DNA of 64,000 bases from Candidatus Calescibacterium sp. (GTDB lineage Bacteria; Calescibacteriota; Calescibacteriia; Calescibacteriales; Calescibacteriaceae): NCBI GenBank assembly GCA_025060505.1, contig JANXBU010000007.1, positions 47,856-111,855 on the forward strand. The letters run 5' to 3'. Both the position numbers and the translations under genes were made by a program. Of this stretch, positions 26,217 through 35,727 are shown piece by piece (positions within the stretch are counted from its first letter, which is position 1; each line of letters opens with the position of its first letter). The notes beneath the pieces are model-generated. The model saw nothing but the letters and a program-made list of their open reading frames with translations, was not told where the DNA came from and did not search any database.

Positions 26217-28958
26217 ATGTTAGAGGAAACCGAATCTCAGAAGGAACAAAGAAAGAACGAAATAGAAGAGCAAAAGAGATATGACCATAAATCCATAGAG
26301 TCAAAATGGATAAAGATTTTTTCAGGCGCATTTAAAGCTGACCCTGAATCAAATAGAAGGAAATTCTGTATAACAATACCACCACCTAATATAACCGGAT
26401 CTTTGCATATAGGGCACGCTTTGAACATGACAATTCAGGATGTAATAACAAGATACAAAAGAATGCGAGGATATGAAGCTCTGTGGGTTCCCGGAACAGA
26501 TCACGCAGGAATAGCTACTCAGGTGGTGGTTCTGAGAGAACTCGAGAAAAAGGGACTTAAACGCGAGGATTTATCGGAGGATAAATTTTTACAGTTTGTT
26601 GAAGAATGGAAGCAAAAAAGTCAATCAAGAATACGAGAGCAGATGGAGAAGCTCGCTCTCTCTGTTGACTGGAGCAGAAATAGGTTTACGCTTGATCCTG
26701 GGTACAGAAAAGCTGTTTTGCATGCTTTTGCTGATCTTTATAAAAATGGATTTATTTACAAAGGAGATTACATAATAAACTGGTGTCCATCTTGCAAAAC
26801 TGCTTTAAGTGATCTTGAAGTTGAATTTGATGAAGAACAGGGAAAACTCTACTACATAATTTATCCGATTGAAGAGAATGGAAAAGAAGGTATAACAGTA
26901 GCAACAACGAGACCAGAGACACTTCTCGGAGATACTGCGGTAGCGGTTCATCCAGACGATTCAAGGTATGCAGAAATCAAGGCTGTTTATGTACCTTTGG
27001 CATGGAGAAAGGTTCCTATTATAAGGGATGAAAGAGTTGATATGACATTCGGAACTGGGGCGGTCAAAATTACACCTTCACATGACTTTGCAGACTTCGA
27101 AATAGCAAAAGATCATAACCTACCAAGATTGAAAATAATGAATGAAGAAGGAATAATAACATTTGGACAATACAAAGGACTTGAAAGATTTTCCGCAAGA
27201 AAAAAGATACTGGAAGATCTCAAGGAACTTGGATTACTATCAAAAGTTGAAGATTACAAAATAAGAATAGGCAGATGTTATAGATGCAAAACAGTAGTTG
27301 AACCTCTTCTTTCAAAACAGTGGTTTGTGAAAACCAAAGAATTAGCTGAAAGAGCAATAGAAGTTGTTAAGGAAGCGAGTAATGAGGAACCAAGAATAAA
27401 TGGTAAGAGCAAGAAAAAAGGAGTTGTAAAATTCTTAGCAAAAAATTGGGAAAATCTTTACATCTCTTGGATGAGCAGAATAAGAGACTGGTGTATTTCA
27501 AGGCAACTCTGGTGGGGACATAAAATACCAATAGCAAATTGTCTGGAATGTGGTAAGGAGTTTCTAACGGTTGATGGAACTCCCAAAAAATGTCCATACT
27601 GTGGTTCAGAGAAGATAAAAGAAGAGAAAGATGTTCTTGATACATGGTTTTCCTCAGCGCTCTGGCCATTCGCTGTACTCGGTTGGCCAGAAAAAAGCAT
27701 AGAACTTGAAAGATTCTATCCAACAGATCTGCTTGTGACAGGTTTTGACATAATATTCTTCTGGGTTGCAAGAATGATAATGACCGGACTTTATTTCACA
27801 AATGATGTTCCATTCAGATACGTATACGTTCATGGGTTAATAAGAGATGAGAAGGGACAGAAAATGTCTAAGACCAAAGGAAACGTTCTTGACCCACTTG
27901 ATTTAGTAGAGAAATACGGAGCTGATACCCTTAGATTTACTCTCTCAATACTTGCATCTCAGGTCAAGGATATAAAGCTTTCTGAAAACACAATACAAAG
28001 CTACTATCATTTTATGAACAAGATATGGAACGCTTCTCGGTTTGTCATTATGAATGCAAAATCGTATGAACAAAATTTTCAGCCAAAATCTATACCGCAG
28101 ATCTGGATTATGGGAAAACTTTCAAGTTGTATATCAAAAGTGAGTGAATATATTGAAGAAGCAAGAATCAATCAAGCTGCTACTGAAATATATGAATTTT
28201 TCTGGAACGATTTTTGTGACTGGTACATTGAAATATCAAAATTTGAGCTTCAAAACGACGAACTGAAAGAAGAAGCGCAGAACACCTTGGTTTATGTTCT
28301 TGATTCATCTTTAAGAATTATACACTTGTTCTGTCCATCTATAACCGCACATATATGGGATATTATGAAGAAAAAATATAATCCTTCTGAGTGGAGTGCT
28401 GATATAATATCTTTTGCAGAATTCCCAGAGCCGAAAAGCTTTCCACAGGAAGTTGTGGAGATGGGAGAAACGCTTATTTCACTGGTAAAGGAAATAAGAT
28501 CAATAAAAGATTATATGGGTATCAAGATTTCAGAAAAAATCAATGTTCAGCTAGTGTGTCAGGGAAGTATGGAGCTTTTTGGAGCCATAAATTCTAACAT
28601 AACTTGGCTGGAAAAACTCTCGGGATCAAAGATAGAATCTTGTCTTTCCATTGAAAAAGAAGAATTAGAAAAAAAGCTCAAAGGCCAGGGAGATAAAAAA
28701 TACATACCTTCTTCTGTCAGAAATCTACTGATTCTGGTTGAAGCTAAACAGGAAAAAATAGAAGAAGTTTATCAAAAAATTAAGAGAGAAGTCTCGGAAC
28801 TTTCGGCTGAACTTGAGAAGGTAAAAAAGAGATTGTCTAATCCAGATTTCATTGAAAAAGCAGAAGAATCAGTTATAGAAGAACATAGAAAGAAACTTGA
28901 GGAAATATCTTTCAGGCTTTCGCATCTTTACAAACAGATTGAGCTTATGAAAAAATAA
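26217..28958 (+). CDS. valS: Valyl-tRNA synthetase
   Basis: Class I synthetase that charges tRNA-Val and edits threonyl products. The signatures are PPPNITGSLHIGHALN (HIGH), EALWVPGTDHAGIATQ, the editing domain with TVATTRPETLLGDTAVAV, and KMSKTKGN (KMSKS). One Cys4 zinc site is CPSCKT with CYRCKT, and a second, CLECGK followed by CPYCGSEK, lies in the catalytic insertion. The C-terminal 65 residues form the coiled-coil tRNA-binding arm. I use the ATG at 26217; a TTG two codons earlier is less likely. The first about 40 residues are Glu/Lys-rich. It is divergent from the flavoprotein gene. Confidence 0.97.
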   Translation: MLEETESQKEQRKNEIEEQKRYDHKSIESKWIKIFSGAFKADPESNRRKFCITIPPPNITGSLHIGHALNMTIQDVITRYKRMRGYEALWVPGTDHAGIATQVVVLRELEKKGLKREDLSEDKFLQFVEEWKQKSQSRIREQMEKLALSVDWSRNRFTLDPGYRKAVLHAFADLYKNGFIYKGDYIINWCPSCKTALSDLEVEFDEEQGKLYYIIYPIEENGKEGITVATTRPETLLGDTAVAVHPDDSRYAEIKAVYVPLAWRKVPIIRDERVDMTFGTGAVKITPSHDFADFEIAKDHNLPRLKIMNEEGIITFGQYKGLERFSARKKILEDLKELGLLSKVEDYKIRIGRCYRCKTVVEPLLSKQWFVKTKELAERAIEVVKEASNEEPRINGKSKKKGVVKFLAKNWENLYISWMSRIRDWCISRQLWWGHKIPIANCLECGKEFLTVDGTPKKCPYCGSEKIKEEKDVLDTWFSSALWPFAVLGWPEKSIELERFYPTDLLVTGFDIIFFWVARMIMTGLYFTNDVPFRYVYVHGLIRDEKGQKMSKTKGNVLDPLDLVEKYGADTLRFTLSILASQVKDIKLSENTIQSYYHFMNKIWNASRFVIMNAKSYEQNFQPKSIPQIWIMGKLSSCISKVSEYIEEARINQAATEIYEFFWNDFCDWYIEISKFELQNDELKEEAQNTLVYVLDSSLRIIHLFCPSITAHIWDIMKKKYNPSEWSADIISFAEFPEPKSFPQEVVEMGETLISLVKEIRSIKDYMGIKISEKINVQLVCQGSMELFGAINSNITWLEKLSGSKIESCLSIEKEELEKKLKGQGDKKYIPSSVRNLLILVEAKQEKIEEVYQKIKREVSELSAELEKVKKRLSNPDFIEKAEESVIEEHRKKLEEISFRLSHLYKQIELMKK

Positions 28959-29052
28959 ACGTTTCTTGCTCCTTAGAATTCTGAGATGAATTGGAAATTC
29001 TTTTCATCTTGGTCTTTTTATATAAATAAGAATGGATAAGCTGAAAGTGAAG

Positions 29053-29505
29053 TTAAAGGTTGTCTGGATAATCATCTAACGAAAAAGCAGAAGGAATATG
29101 ATTTATGTCAAATTTATTTTTATTTTTCGTCACGATCACGATATCAAACCTTATATCTCCGTCCCACTGAATTTTTGAGATGAAGTCCAGAGCTCCTTCC
29201 AGGACCTTTCCGATCTTCCTTTTGTTTATCGTTTCAATTGGATCGAAAACTTCACCGGATCTTACTTCAAAGAAGCATAATATGTTTTCAGGAGAAATTC
29301 CGACTATATCTATTTCTGAATATTTTGACCTGAAGTTCGTTGAAATGATTTTATATCCGTTTTTTTCAAGATAATCTTTGACTATATTTTCTGCATCTTT
29401 TCCTTTTTGAACTTTGTTCTTCCATTTCTTATTGGAATTATTTGCTGTTTTAAACTTCACGAAATTTGTTTTCTTAATTTGTTTCCTATTTTTCTCATTC
29501 CACAA
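29053..29505 (-). CDS. YraN/UPF0102-family nuclease-like protein
   Basis: A 150-residue protein. Residues about 35-145 match the YraN family: KGKDAENIVKDYLEKNGYKI, then NFRSKYSEIDIVGI (E-I-D-I/L active-site motif), FFEVRSG (E-V-R/K), and a final FDIVIV strand with IPSAFSLDD. The fold is the restriction-endonuclease-like PD-(D/E)XK fold; cellular role unproven. The first 33 residues are a Lys/Asn-rich extension. The start is a TTG at 29505 preceded by GGAGTG, right after the purF stop; no ATG is available. Co-transcription with purF is likely. Confidence 0.88.
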   Translation of the reverse strand: MWNEKNRKQIKKTNFVKFKTANNSNKKWKNKVQKGKDAENIVKDYLEKNGYKIISTNFRSKYSEIDIVGISPENILCFFEVRSGEVFDPIETINKRKIGKVLEGALDFISKIQWDGDIRFDIVIVTKNKNKFDINHIPSAFSLDDYPDNL

Positions 29506-29526
29506 AATTCACTCCAAAATTCACTC

Positions 29527-30915
29527 TTATACATTTCTGAAAAGTCTGAGTTGTTCTATGAATTCTGCATCTTCTGGTGGAACCGGATATTTTCCTGTGA
29601 AGCAAGCGACACAGAAATACTTTGACATATCTGAATTAAATTTCCCAAGAGATTTGAGCATCCCTTCAACGCTGAGATAACCAATGGAGTCGCATCCCAA
29701 GAAATTTTTTATTTCCTCTATGCTGTGGGAAGAAGCAATAAGCTCGCTAAGAGAAGGAGTATCTATTCCGTAATAACAAGGAAATTTGAACGGTGGAGAA
29801 GATATTCTGAGATGAACCTCTTTTGCTCCCGCTTCTTTGAGAAGCTTGACTATTTTTTTGGAAGTAGATCCTCTGACGATTGAATCATCTACCAGAACAA
29901 CTCTTTTACCTTTTATTATGCCCTTTACTGGATTCAGCTTTATCCTTATCTCCGAGCTCCTTTCGGAAGAAGATGGTTCTATGAAGGTTCTACCAACATA
30001 ATGGCTTCTGACAAGTCCGTATGAAAATGGTATTTTTGATTCTTCCGAAAAACCCATAGCGGCGAAAAGTCCTGAATCTGGAACTGGAGATACTATGTCT
30101 GCATCTGCGGGATGTTCTCTTGCCAATGTTCTTCCAAATTCTTTTCTGGCTTGGCATACGTCAACACCAAATACATTTGAATCTGGGCGAGCAAAATATA
30201 CAAGCTCAAAAACGCACTGCTTTTTTTCCTGAGAATCTTTGAATTTCTCTGAAATTATCCCATCCTTTGATATTCTCACTATTTCACCAGCTTCTATTTC
30301 TCTTATGAACTCTGCCCCTATTATGTCAAGTGCACAAGTTTCCGAAGCAACAATATATGATTCTTTGAATTTTCCAAGACAAAGTGGTCTGAATCCAAAT
30401 GGGTCTCTAATTGCAATAAGCTCGGTTGGTGTCATCATGACCAGAGAATATGCCCCTTTTATGCGACTGACTGCAAATTTTAACCTTGACATAATATCTC
30501 CCTTTGCAGAAGCAATAAGATGAAGTATCACCTCAGTATCCATATCTGTTGTGAAAACCGAACCGTTGCTTTCTAGATTCTTCCTCAAAGAGAAAAAATT
30601 AACAAGGTTTCCGTTATGACATATTGCTACTTTGGTGTCAAGTCCGTTCAGAACTATTGGCTGTATATTTACAAGATCTGATTTTCCTGTTGTTGAGTAT
30701 CTTATATGTCCAACAGCTATTGATGTTGATATATTTCTTGCGAATTTTCTTGCGAAGTCTGATACGAGCCCGAGTTTCTTCTCACTTAGTATCTTACCGC
30801 CTTCTTCCCATGCTATTCCTATTCCTTCCTGTCCTCTGTGTTGAAGAGCATAGAGCGAAAGAAGAAGATTATAAATTGTTTCATCTTGTCCAAATATTCC
30901 AACTATTCCGCACAT
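29527..30915 (-). CDS. purF: Amidophosphoribosyltransferase
   Basis: First committed enzyme of purine synthesis: PRPP plus glutamine gives phosphoribosylamine. The sequence starts MCGIVGIFG, so Cys2 becomes the N-terminal glutaminase nucleophile with no propeptide. QHRGQEGIGIAWEEGG and GHIRYSTTG belong to the Ntn domain; the PRPP motif is VVLVDDSIVRGSTSKK. Later cysteines (CYYGID, CDSIGYLS, CVACFTG) match the 4Fe-4S form. Length 462 is usual. No other pur gene is nearby; yraN follows. Confidence 0.96.
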   Translation of the reverse strand: MCGIVGIFGQDETIYNLLLSLYALQHRGQEGIGIAWEEGGKILSEKKLGLVSDFARKFARNISTSIAVGHIRYSTTGKSDLVNIQPIVLNGLDTKVAICHNGNLVNFFSLRKNLESNGSVFTTDMDTEVILHLIASAKGDIMSRLKFAVSRIKGAYSLVMMTPTELIAIRDPFGFRPLCLGKFKESYIVASETCALDIIGAEFIREIEAGEIVRISKDGIISEKFKDSQEKKQCVFELVYFARPDSNVFGVDVCQARKEFGRTLAREHPADADIVSPVPDSGLFAAMGFSEESKIPFSYGLVRSHYVGRTFIEPSSSERSSEIRIKLNPVKGIIKGKRVVLVDDSIVRGSTSKKIVKLLKEAGAKEVHLRISSPPFKFPCYYGIDTPSLSELIASSHSIEEIKNFLGCDSIGYLSVEGMLKSLGKFNSDMSKYFCVACFTGKYPVPPEDAEFIEQLRLFRNV

Positions 30916-31023
30916 ACAAAAAGATATTACTCATATCACATTTTTTTCAAATTTATTTAGGATTTTTTCACTGAGAGTTTTGAGAACGTTGATTACAAAA
31001 GGAGCACATCTTCTATTTATTTA

Positions 31024-32070
31024 TCAGAACACAGATTTTATGGCAAATATACTAAGCCATTTTTCCATAGCAAATCTATCTGTCATGCCAACTATGAAAT
31101 CAATTACTCTTTCCTCGAATTTTTCGGATACAAGAAATCCATCAGAATCTCTCTCAAAATGATCAGGATTTTTTATGTAGTATTCGTAAAGATCAAGGAT
31201 TATTCTCTCAACTTTTTTTGTTTCATTCATAACTTCTGGGGATCTATAGACTTTTTCGTTCAGAAAATCTCTGAGCTCTTCCATAGCCCTGAGCATCGTG
31301 GAAGATATAGATATATCTCCTTTTTTTAGTGACTCATATATTACATCTTTGACCATGTTGTCTATTCGCTCACCATATTTTTCTCCTATGATTTTTTTGA
31401 TGTTTTGTGGAACATCTTTCATTTCTAAGAGTCCGGCTCTGAAAGCATCGTCAAGATCATGGTTAAGATAAGCTATGATATCGCTTATTCTTACAACTTT
31501 TCCTTCGGCTGTTATTGGGAGAAATTCTGGGTTTTGAGGGAAAATATCGCCCATACCTTTTGAATGTTTAAGTATACCATCAATGACTTCAAGAGTGAGG
31601 TTTAATCCTTTGCCATTTTTTTCTATTTTTTCAACTACTCTTACAGATTGTTTTGCGTGATGGAAGTTTGGAATTATCTTTCGCATAGCAAACTCGCCTG
31701 CATGCCCAAACGGAGTATGCCCAAGATCGTGTCCAAGAGCAATCGCTTCTGTTAAATCTTCATTTAGCCTCAGAGCTCTTGCTATGGTTCTTGCTATCTG
31801 CATAACTTCAAGTGTGTGCGTCAATCTTGTTCTATAATGATCACCTTTTGGTAAAATGAGCACTTGGGTTTTTCTTTTGAGTCTCCTGAAAGCTTTTGAG
31901 TGCAAAATTCTATCTCTGTCGACCTGAAAACAGGTTCTTATGCTGCAGGGCTCTTCTGTGATTTTTCTTCTACCAGCTCCACGGCTTTTTTGTGCAATTG
32001 GTGAAAGAAATTTTTCCTCTATCTCCTCTGTTTGAACTCTTAGAGGTTTCTGATTTTCGGGAAAGCTCAT
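31024..32070 (-). CDS. dgt: Deoxyguanosinetriphosphate triphosphohydrolase-like HD protein
   Basis: An HD-domain phosphohydrolase that removes triphosphate from dNTPs, 348 residues. Metal-binding residues are visible in HYRTRLTHTLEVMQIARTIA (H), ALGHDLGHTPFGHAGE (HD), and SDIIAYLNHDLDDAF (D). FRRLKRKTQV is the conserved entry to the HD fold. Length and pattern match the short bacterial Dgt subgroup, whose preferred substrate varies. It lies next to the BFN-PDZ gene on the same strand (47-base gap). Confidence 0.92.
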   Translation of the reverse strand: MSFPENQKPLRVQTEEIEEKFLSPIAQKSRGAGRRKITEEPCSIRTCFQVDRDRILHSKAFRRLKRKTQVLILPKGDHYRTRLTHTLEVMQIARTIARALRLNEDLTEAIALGHDLGHTPFGHAGEFAMRKIIPNFHHAKQSVRVVEKIEKNGKGLNLTLEVIDGILKHSKGMGDIFPQNPEFLPITAEGKVVRISDIIAYLNHDLDDAFRAGLLEMKDVPQNIKKIIGEKYGERIDNMVKDVIYESLKKGDISISSTMLRAMEELRDFLNEKVYRSPEVMNETKKVERIILDLYEYYIKNPDHFERDSDGFLVSEKFEERVIDFIVGMTDRFAMEKWLSIFAIKSVF

Positions 32071-32117
32071 CGTTCTTGTTCACTTGATAAGATTTGTCTT
32101 AAATTATCCGTTCTGAA

Positions 32118-32960
32118 TTATTTTGGAATTTCCAACTTGATGTTTCTTCTTTCTCCATTTCTTATTATAGATAACTCAACTTCTTTTGATTTTGTTATTT
32201 CTTCTCTAACTATGTTTATGGCTCGTTCATCAAGTGTTTCTTTCCCGTTGATTCGTATTATTATGTCTCCTCTCCTGAGCTTTCCATCAGCTGGCGATCC
32301 TTTTTTGACATCAGATATTACTATTCCCTTTGAGCCAAAGAAGTTTTCAAGCTCTGGAGTTATAAGTTGCAGAGATACACCAATAACTTGCCATATTCTG
32401 GATGCTTTTTCTTCATCTGGAACTCTTATTGAAACATCAAGAATCTTTTGAGTTATGTAAATTGGTGTTCCTGATCTCAGAGCAAGTGCTATTGCATCAG
32501 ATGGTCTTGAGTCAATATTTAAAGTTTTATCTCCGATCCTTGCTTTTATTACAGCAAAATATGTGTTTTCTCTTACATCTGTTATGCTGACTTTTTCTAT
32601 CTTTGCACCAAATTTTTCAACCATATCTTTCATAAGATCGTGCGTCATTGGTCTTGGTGGTTTTATGTTTTTTATAACCATATCAATCGACATAGCTTCT
32701 GCGAAACCAATCCATATGGGAACAAATCTGTTTTCATCTTCTGTGATAAGTATTACGACTGGGTTTTGAGTTATTCTATCGAATATCACACCTTTTACAG
32801 ATACTTTGTATTCTCGTAAGCTCGGTTCATCTGATACTCTTTTAATATCGGAAGGAGAATGATCACTATCTTTTTCAGGAGTTGAGACAGAACAAGGATT
32901 CTTTATTAACCATCCCGATGAAGACAGAAAAAGCAAGGAAAAAATAAAAATTCTCTTCAT
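32118..32960 (-). CDS. Exported bifunctional-nuclease (DUF151) domain fused to a PDZ domain
   Basis: Three parts are seen in 280 residues. Residues 1-23 are a signal sequence (MKRIFIFSLLFLSSSG). About 48-180 is a BFN/DUF151 domain: VSVKGVIFDRITQNPVVILI, VPIWIGFAEAMSID, THDLMKDMVEKFGAKIEKVS and DSRPSDAIALALRSGTPIY. About 190-280 is a PDZ domain: ITPELENFFGSKGIVISDV, GSPADGKLRRGDIIIRINGK. Most DUF151 proteins are cytoplasmic and lack PDZ domains. The PDZ suggests substrate or partner binding outside the inner membrane. Activity of the nuclease domain is not proven for most members. It precedes dgt on the same strand. Confidence 0.82.
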   Translation of the reverse strand: MKRIFIFSLLFLSSSGWLIKNPCSVSTPEKDSDHSPSDIKRVSDEPSLREYKVSVKGVIFDRITQNPVVILITEDENRFVPIWIGFAEAMSIDMVIKNIKPPRPMTHDLMKDMVEKFGAKIEKVSITDVRENTYFAVIKARIGDKTLNIDSRPSDAIALALRSGTPIYITQKILDVSIRVPDEEKASRIWQVIGVSLQLITPELENFFGSKGIVISDVKKGSPADGKLRRGDIIIRINGKETLDERAINIVREEITKSKEVELSIIRNGERRNIKLEIPK

Positions 32961-33023
32961 ATCTTGAGAAATTTAATCATTTTCCTAAAAGTTTTGTTGT
33001 TAAGAAATTTATTGGTGTGAGTA

Positions 33024-34106
33024 TTATTTTCCGGAGTTCTGAACTACGTATTTTAGCACATTTCCAACGTAGATCATATCTCCTTCTGTGTAGTATCCCA
33101 TGTGAGCTATTCTGATTATTTTGCCTTTGAGCTTGTCTTGTCCGCCAGCGACCCAAGCTCCGAGTTCTCTCATTTTTTTTCTTTTTTCTTCTGCGTTATC
33201 TATTTCTATTGTTGTGAGACCTGCAGCAGGTCTTTTAGCGTATATTCTGAGACCGAGTCCCTCAACCATGCCTCTTAAAATTGAAGCGAGTCTTTTGTGT
33301 CTTTCAAACACATTTTCAAGTCCTTCTTCGTCTATTATCATTCTCAGAGATTCTCTAAGACCCTTTATTAGAGATATTGCTGGTGTCCAAGCCGTTTCTC
33401 CTTCTTTTTGAGACTTCATTTCCTTTTTTATACTGAAATAAAATTTGGGGAGATCAGATTTTTCCATAAACTTCATTGCTCTTTCTGAGGCAGAGATCAT
33501 GGCTAGGCCTGGAGGAAGCATCAGGGCTTTTTGGGAACCTGTAAGGAGAATGTCTATGTCCCATCCATCCATATTTATATCAAAGACTGCTACTCCTGTT
33601 ATTCCATCAACAACAAACAAAGCGTCGTCTCCTTTTTTCTCTCTGACTACTTTTGCTACATCTCTAACTGGGTGCTCCACACCAGTAGAGGTTTCGCAAG
33701 CTTGTATAAAAACTCCCTTTATCTTTCCATCTTTTTCAAGAGCTTTTCTTACATCTTCTGGATCAACGGCCTCACCCCAAGGAACTACAATTTCCTCAAC
33801 TTCAAGTCCGTAAGCTTTGCATATGTTTGACCATCTTTCTCCAAATTTTCCTCCGTTTATTACGAGTGCTTTATCTCCTTTTGAGAAGAAATTTACAACG
33901 GCAGCTTCCATCGCACCAGTCCCAGAAGATGCGAAAACAATGACATCTTGCTTTGTTTTGAAAAGCTTTTTGAGTTTTTCTCTTACTTCAAAAAATATTT
34001 CTCTGAAGTCCTGACTTCTGTGGTGTATTATGGGTTCAGACATAACTTTCAGAACTCTTGGAGGAACCTCGGCTGGTCCAGGTGTAAATAAAGTGAATTT
34101 TTTCAT
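33024..34106 (-). CDS. Alanine-glyoxylate/serine-pyruvate-type aminotransferase (class V)
   Basis: PLP enzyme of the class V family, 360 residues. It opens TPGPAEVPPRVLKVMSEPII with HHRSQDFREIF, has SSGTGAMEAAV (PLP phosphate), ETSTGVEHPVRDVA, VVDGITGVAVFDINMDGWDID, and the Schiff-base lysine in TGSQKALMLPPGLA. The C-terminal domain has GGQDKLKGKIIRIAHMGYY. Members act on alanine, serine, glyoxylate or in phosphoserine routes; the precise substrate is not visible here. It stands alone, divergent from mlaD. Confidence 0.9.
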   Translation of the reverse strand: MKKFTLFTPGPAEVPPRVLKVMSEPIIHHRSQDFREIFFEVREKLKKLFKTKQDVIVFASSGTGAMEAAVVNFFSKGDKALVINGGKFGERWSNICKAYGLEVEEIVVPWGEAVDPEDVRKALEKDGKIKGVFIQACETSTGVEHPVRDVAKVVREKKGDDALFVVDGITGVAVFDINMDGWDIDILLTGSQKALMLPPGLAMISASERAMKFMEKSDLPKFYFSIKKEMKSQKEGETAWTPAISLIKGLRESLRMIIDEEGLENVFERHKRLASILRGMVEGLGLRIYAKRPAAGLTTIEIDNAEEKRKKMRELGAWVAGGQDKLKGKIIRIAHMGYYTEGDMIYVGNVLKYVVQNSGK

Positions 34107-34320
34107 AACTCTTGTATTTAAGACCTAAGTTTTCCAAATATGGAAATTTCAGCTTTTTAGTGATTCTTCAAGTTTTGATTTTACTATCAAAGTGGATCAA
34201 CATTAAACTGAGCACTCGTGCTGCTCCAAGTTGAACATATCTGATGAAAAGATGACCGAAGACCAATAAAATTTTCTACATTGTTAAATACTTACTCTTA
34301 GCAATTAAATTTTATAGCAG

Positions 34321-35643
34321 ATGCTCGGTTATCCGAAGAAGTCTGTTGTTGCTTCTATTATATTTTTCGTTCTCGCTATTGGAATAATAATTTTTATACT
34401 CAGGGTTCCTCTCAAAGTTGGAGAATATGTTGGATTCTCTTTGAAGATAATATCTCCAACCGCAGAGGGATTGGGTGTTGGGAGTCCAGTTCTCATAAGC
34501 GGGGTTCAGGTAGGTAAAATCAAGAAAATAGAGCTTTCGGAGGATGGTAAAAGAGCAATAATAACAGTTGATATAAAAGGTGGTACAAAAATAGCCAGAG
34601 ATTCAAAAGTTGAGTTCCGTATGAAGGGAATACTCGGAGATAGAGTCATTGTATTCATTCAGGGGGAGAAATTAGATGAGCCATTGGAGGACGAAGATAT
34701 AATATTTGTTGGAGAGGAGAGAACAGAAATTTCTCAGATAACAACAAGTATAGAAGCAACAGCCCAAAAACTCTCAGAAACTCTTGATTCTGTGAAAGCT
34801 CTTTCAGAAAAAGTAGTAGAGCTTGTTGATAACCTTAATGAATTGGTCATTGATATAAGATCAAAAGAAATAGACGAAGATCTGAAAGGTTCCTCCGAAA
34901 AGCTTGAAGAGACGATCTCAGAAGCATACAAGGCTGTAAAAAATGTGAATCAACTTATATCAGATATAAGAAGCATTGTAGGTAAAATTGACCCAAAAGT
35001 TTCCGATTTCTCTGAGGATATAACTCAGATATCTGAGAACATAAGATCAATATCAGATGATATAAGGAAGATGGTTCAGAGAGCTCAGAGCAATGGTATG
35101 CTTGAATTGGCAATAGGTGATGATAGTAAGAAAATCGAGAAGATTATAGATGACCTTGATAATTTGAGTCCAAAGATTGTAGGTATAGCTGAGAAAGCTC
35201 AAAGTATAGCTGAAAGGGCTGAGAATCTGACATCAAAAATAGATGCAGAGATTGGAGGAAAAGTAGAAGGGGGAATCAATGAGAGTAAACCTGTTTTTTC
35301 TCAGCAGATACAAACAAGAATCAAAAACGAGCGAGCATTTTTTGAATTTGGAATAATATCTCCTCCGGGTGAAGATAGGTTGTCCATCAATACAATGGTA
35401 GGTGCAAGTATATCAAAATATCTGGAGATTGGAATAGGTTTTATGAGAAGTAAGCCTTCACTGCTAGCAGAAGTAAAACCTGTAAATTATCTATTTCTCA
35501 GAACAGAAGGTATTGGTTTTACTTCTCCTAACATAAGAACTTTGGTCGGTGGGAGATACAAGATAATCGGAGTTTATGGTGGTGCCGAGAACGTACTAAA
35601 TAAGAACAGATTCTTTCTACTCGGGGTAGAAGTCAGAAACTGA
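34321..35643 (+). CDS. mlaD: MCE/MlaD-family lipid-transport protein
   Basis: A membrane-anchored substrate-binding component of an Mla-type lipid transporter. One N-terminal helix (about 9-28) is followed by an MCE domain (about 33-125: SPTAEGLGVGSPVLISGVQV with KIKKIEL, and DSKVEFRMKGILGDRVI). About 140-320 is a long helical/coiled-coil region rich in Glu, Ser and Asp that may form a periplasmic tunnel or bridge. The C-terminal about 100 residues are beta-rich, with GDDSKK-like repeats before and GGRYKIIGVYGGAENV at the end. No mlaE or mlaF adjoins it; mlaE is at 8268. Confidence 0.88.
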   Translation: MLGYPKKSVVASIIFFVLAIGIIIFILRVPLKVGEYVGFSLKIISPTAEGLGVGSPVLISGVQVGKIKKIELSEDGKRAIITVDIKGGTKIARDSKVEFRMKGILGDRVIVFIQGEKLDEPLEDEDIIFVGEERTEISQITTSIEATAQKLSETLDSVKALSEKVVELVDNLNELVIDIRSKEIDEDLKGSSEKLEETISEAYKAVKNVNQLISDIRSIVGKIDPKVSDFSEDITQISENIRSISDDIRKMVQRAQSNGMLELAIGDDSKKIEKIIDDLDNLSPKIVGIAEKAQSIAERAENLTSKIDAEIGGKVEGGINESKPVFSQQIQTRIKNERAFFEFGIISPPGEDRLSINTMVGASISKYLEIGIGFMRSKPSLLAEVKPVNYLFLRTEGIGFTSPNIRTLVGGRYKIIGVYGGAENVLNKNRFFLLGVEVRN

Positions 35644-35727
35644 ATGTTTGTTTGTCGGATTCTCCAAAGCTATCAAAAGTTTCTGTAACACCTGTTATGT
35701 TTTGAACCAAATCAAAATTAAAAATCT

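Noticed and set aside
27367..27771. 134-codon minus-strand frame
   Set aside because: It is antisense to the valS catalytic core.
33121..33411. Plus-strand frames inside the class V aminotransferase gene
   Set aside because: Antisense shadows; the minus-strand gene has full PLP-enzyme motifs.
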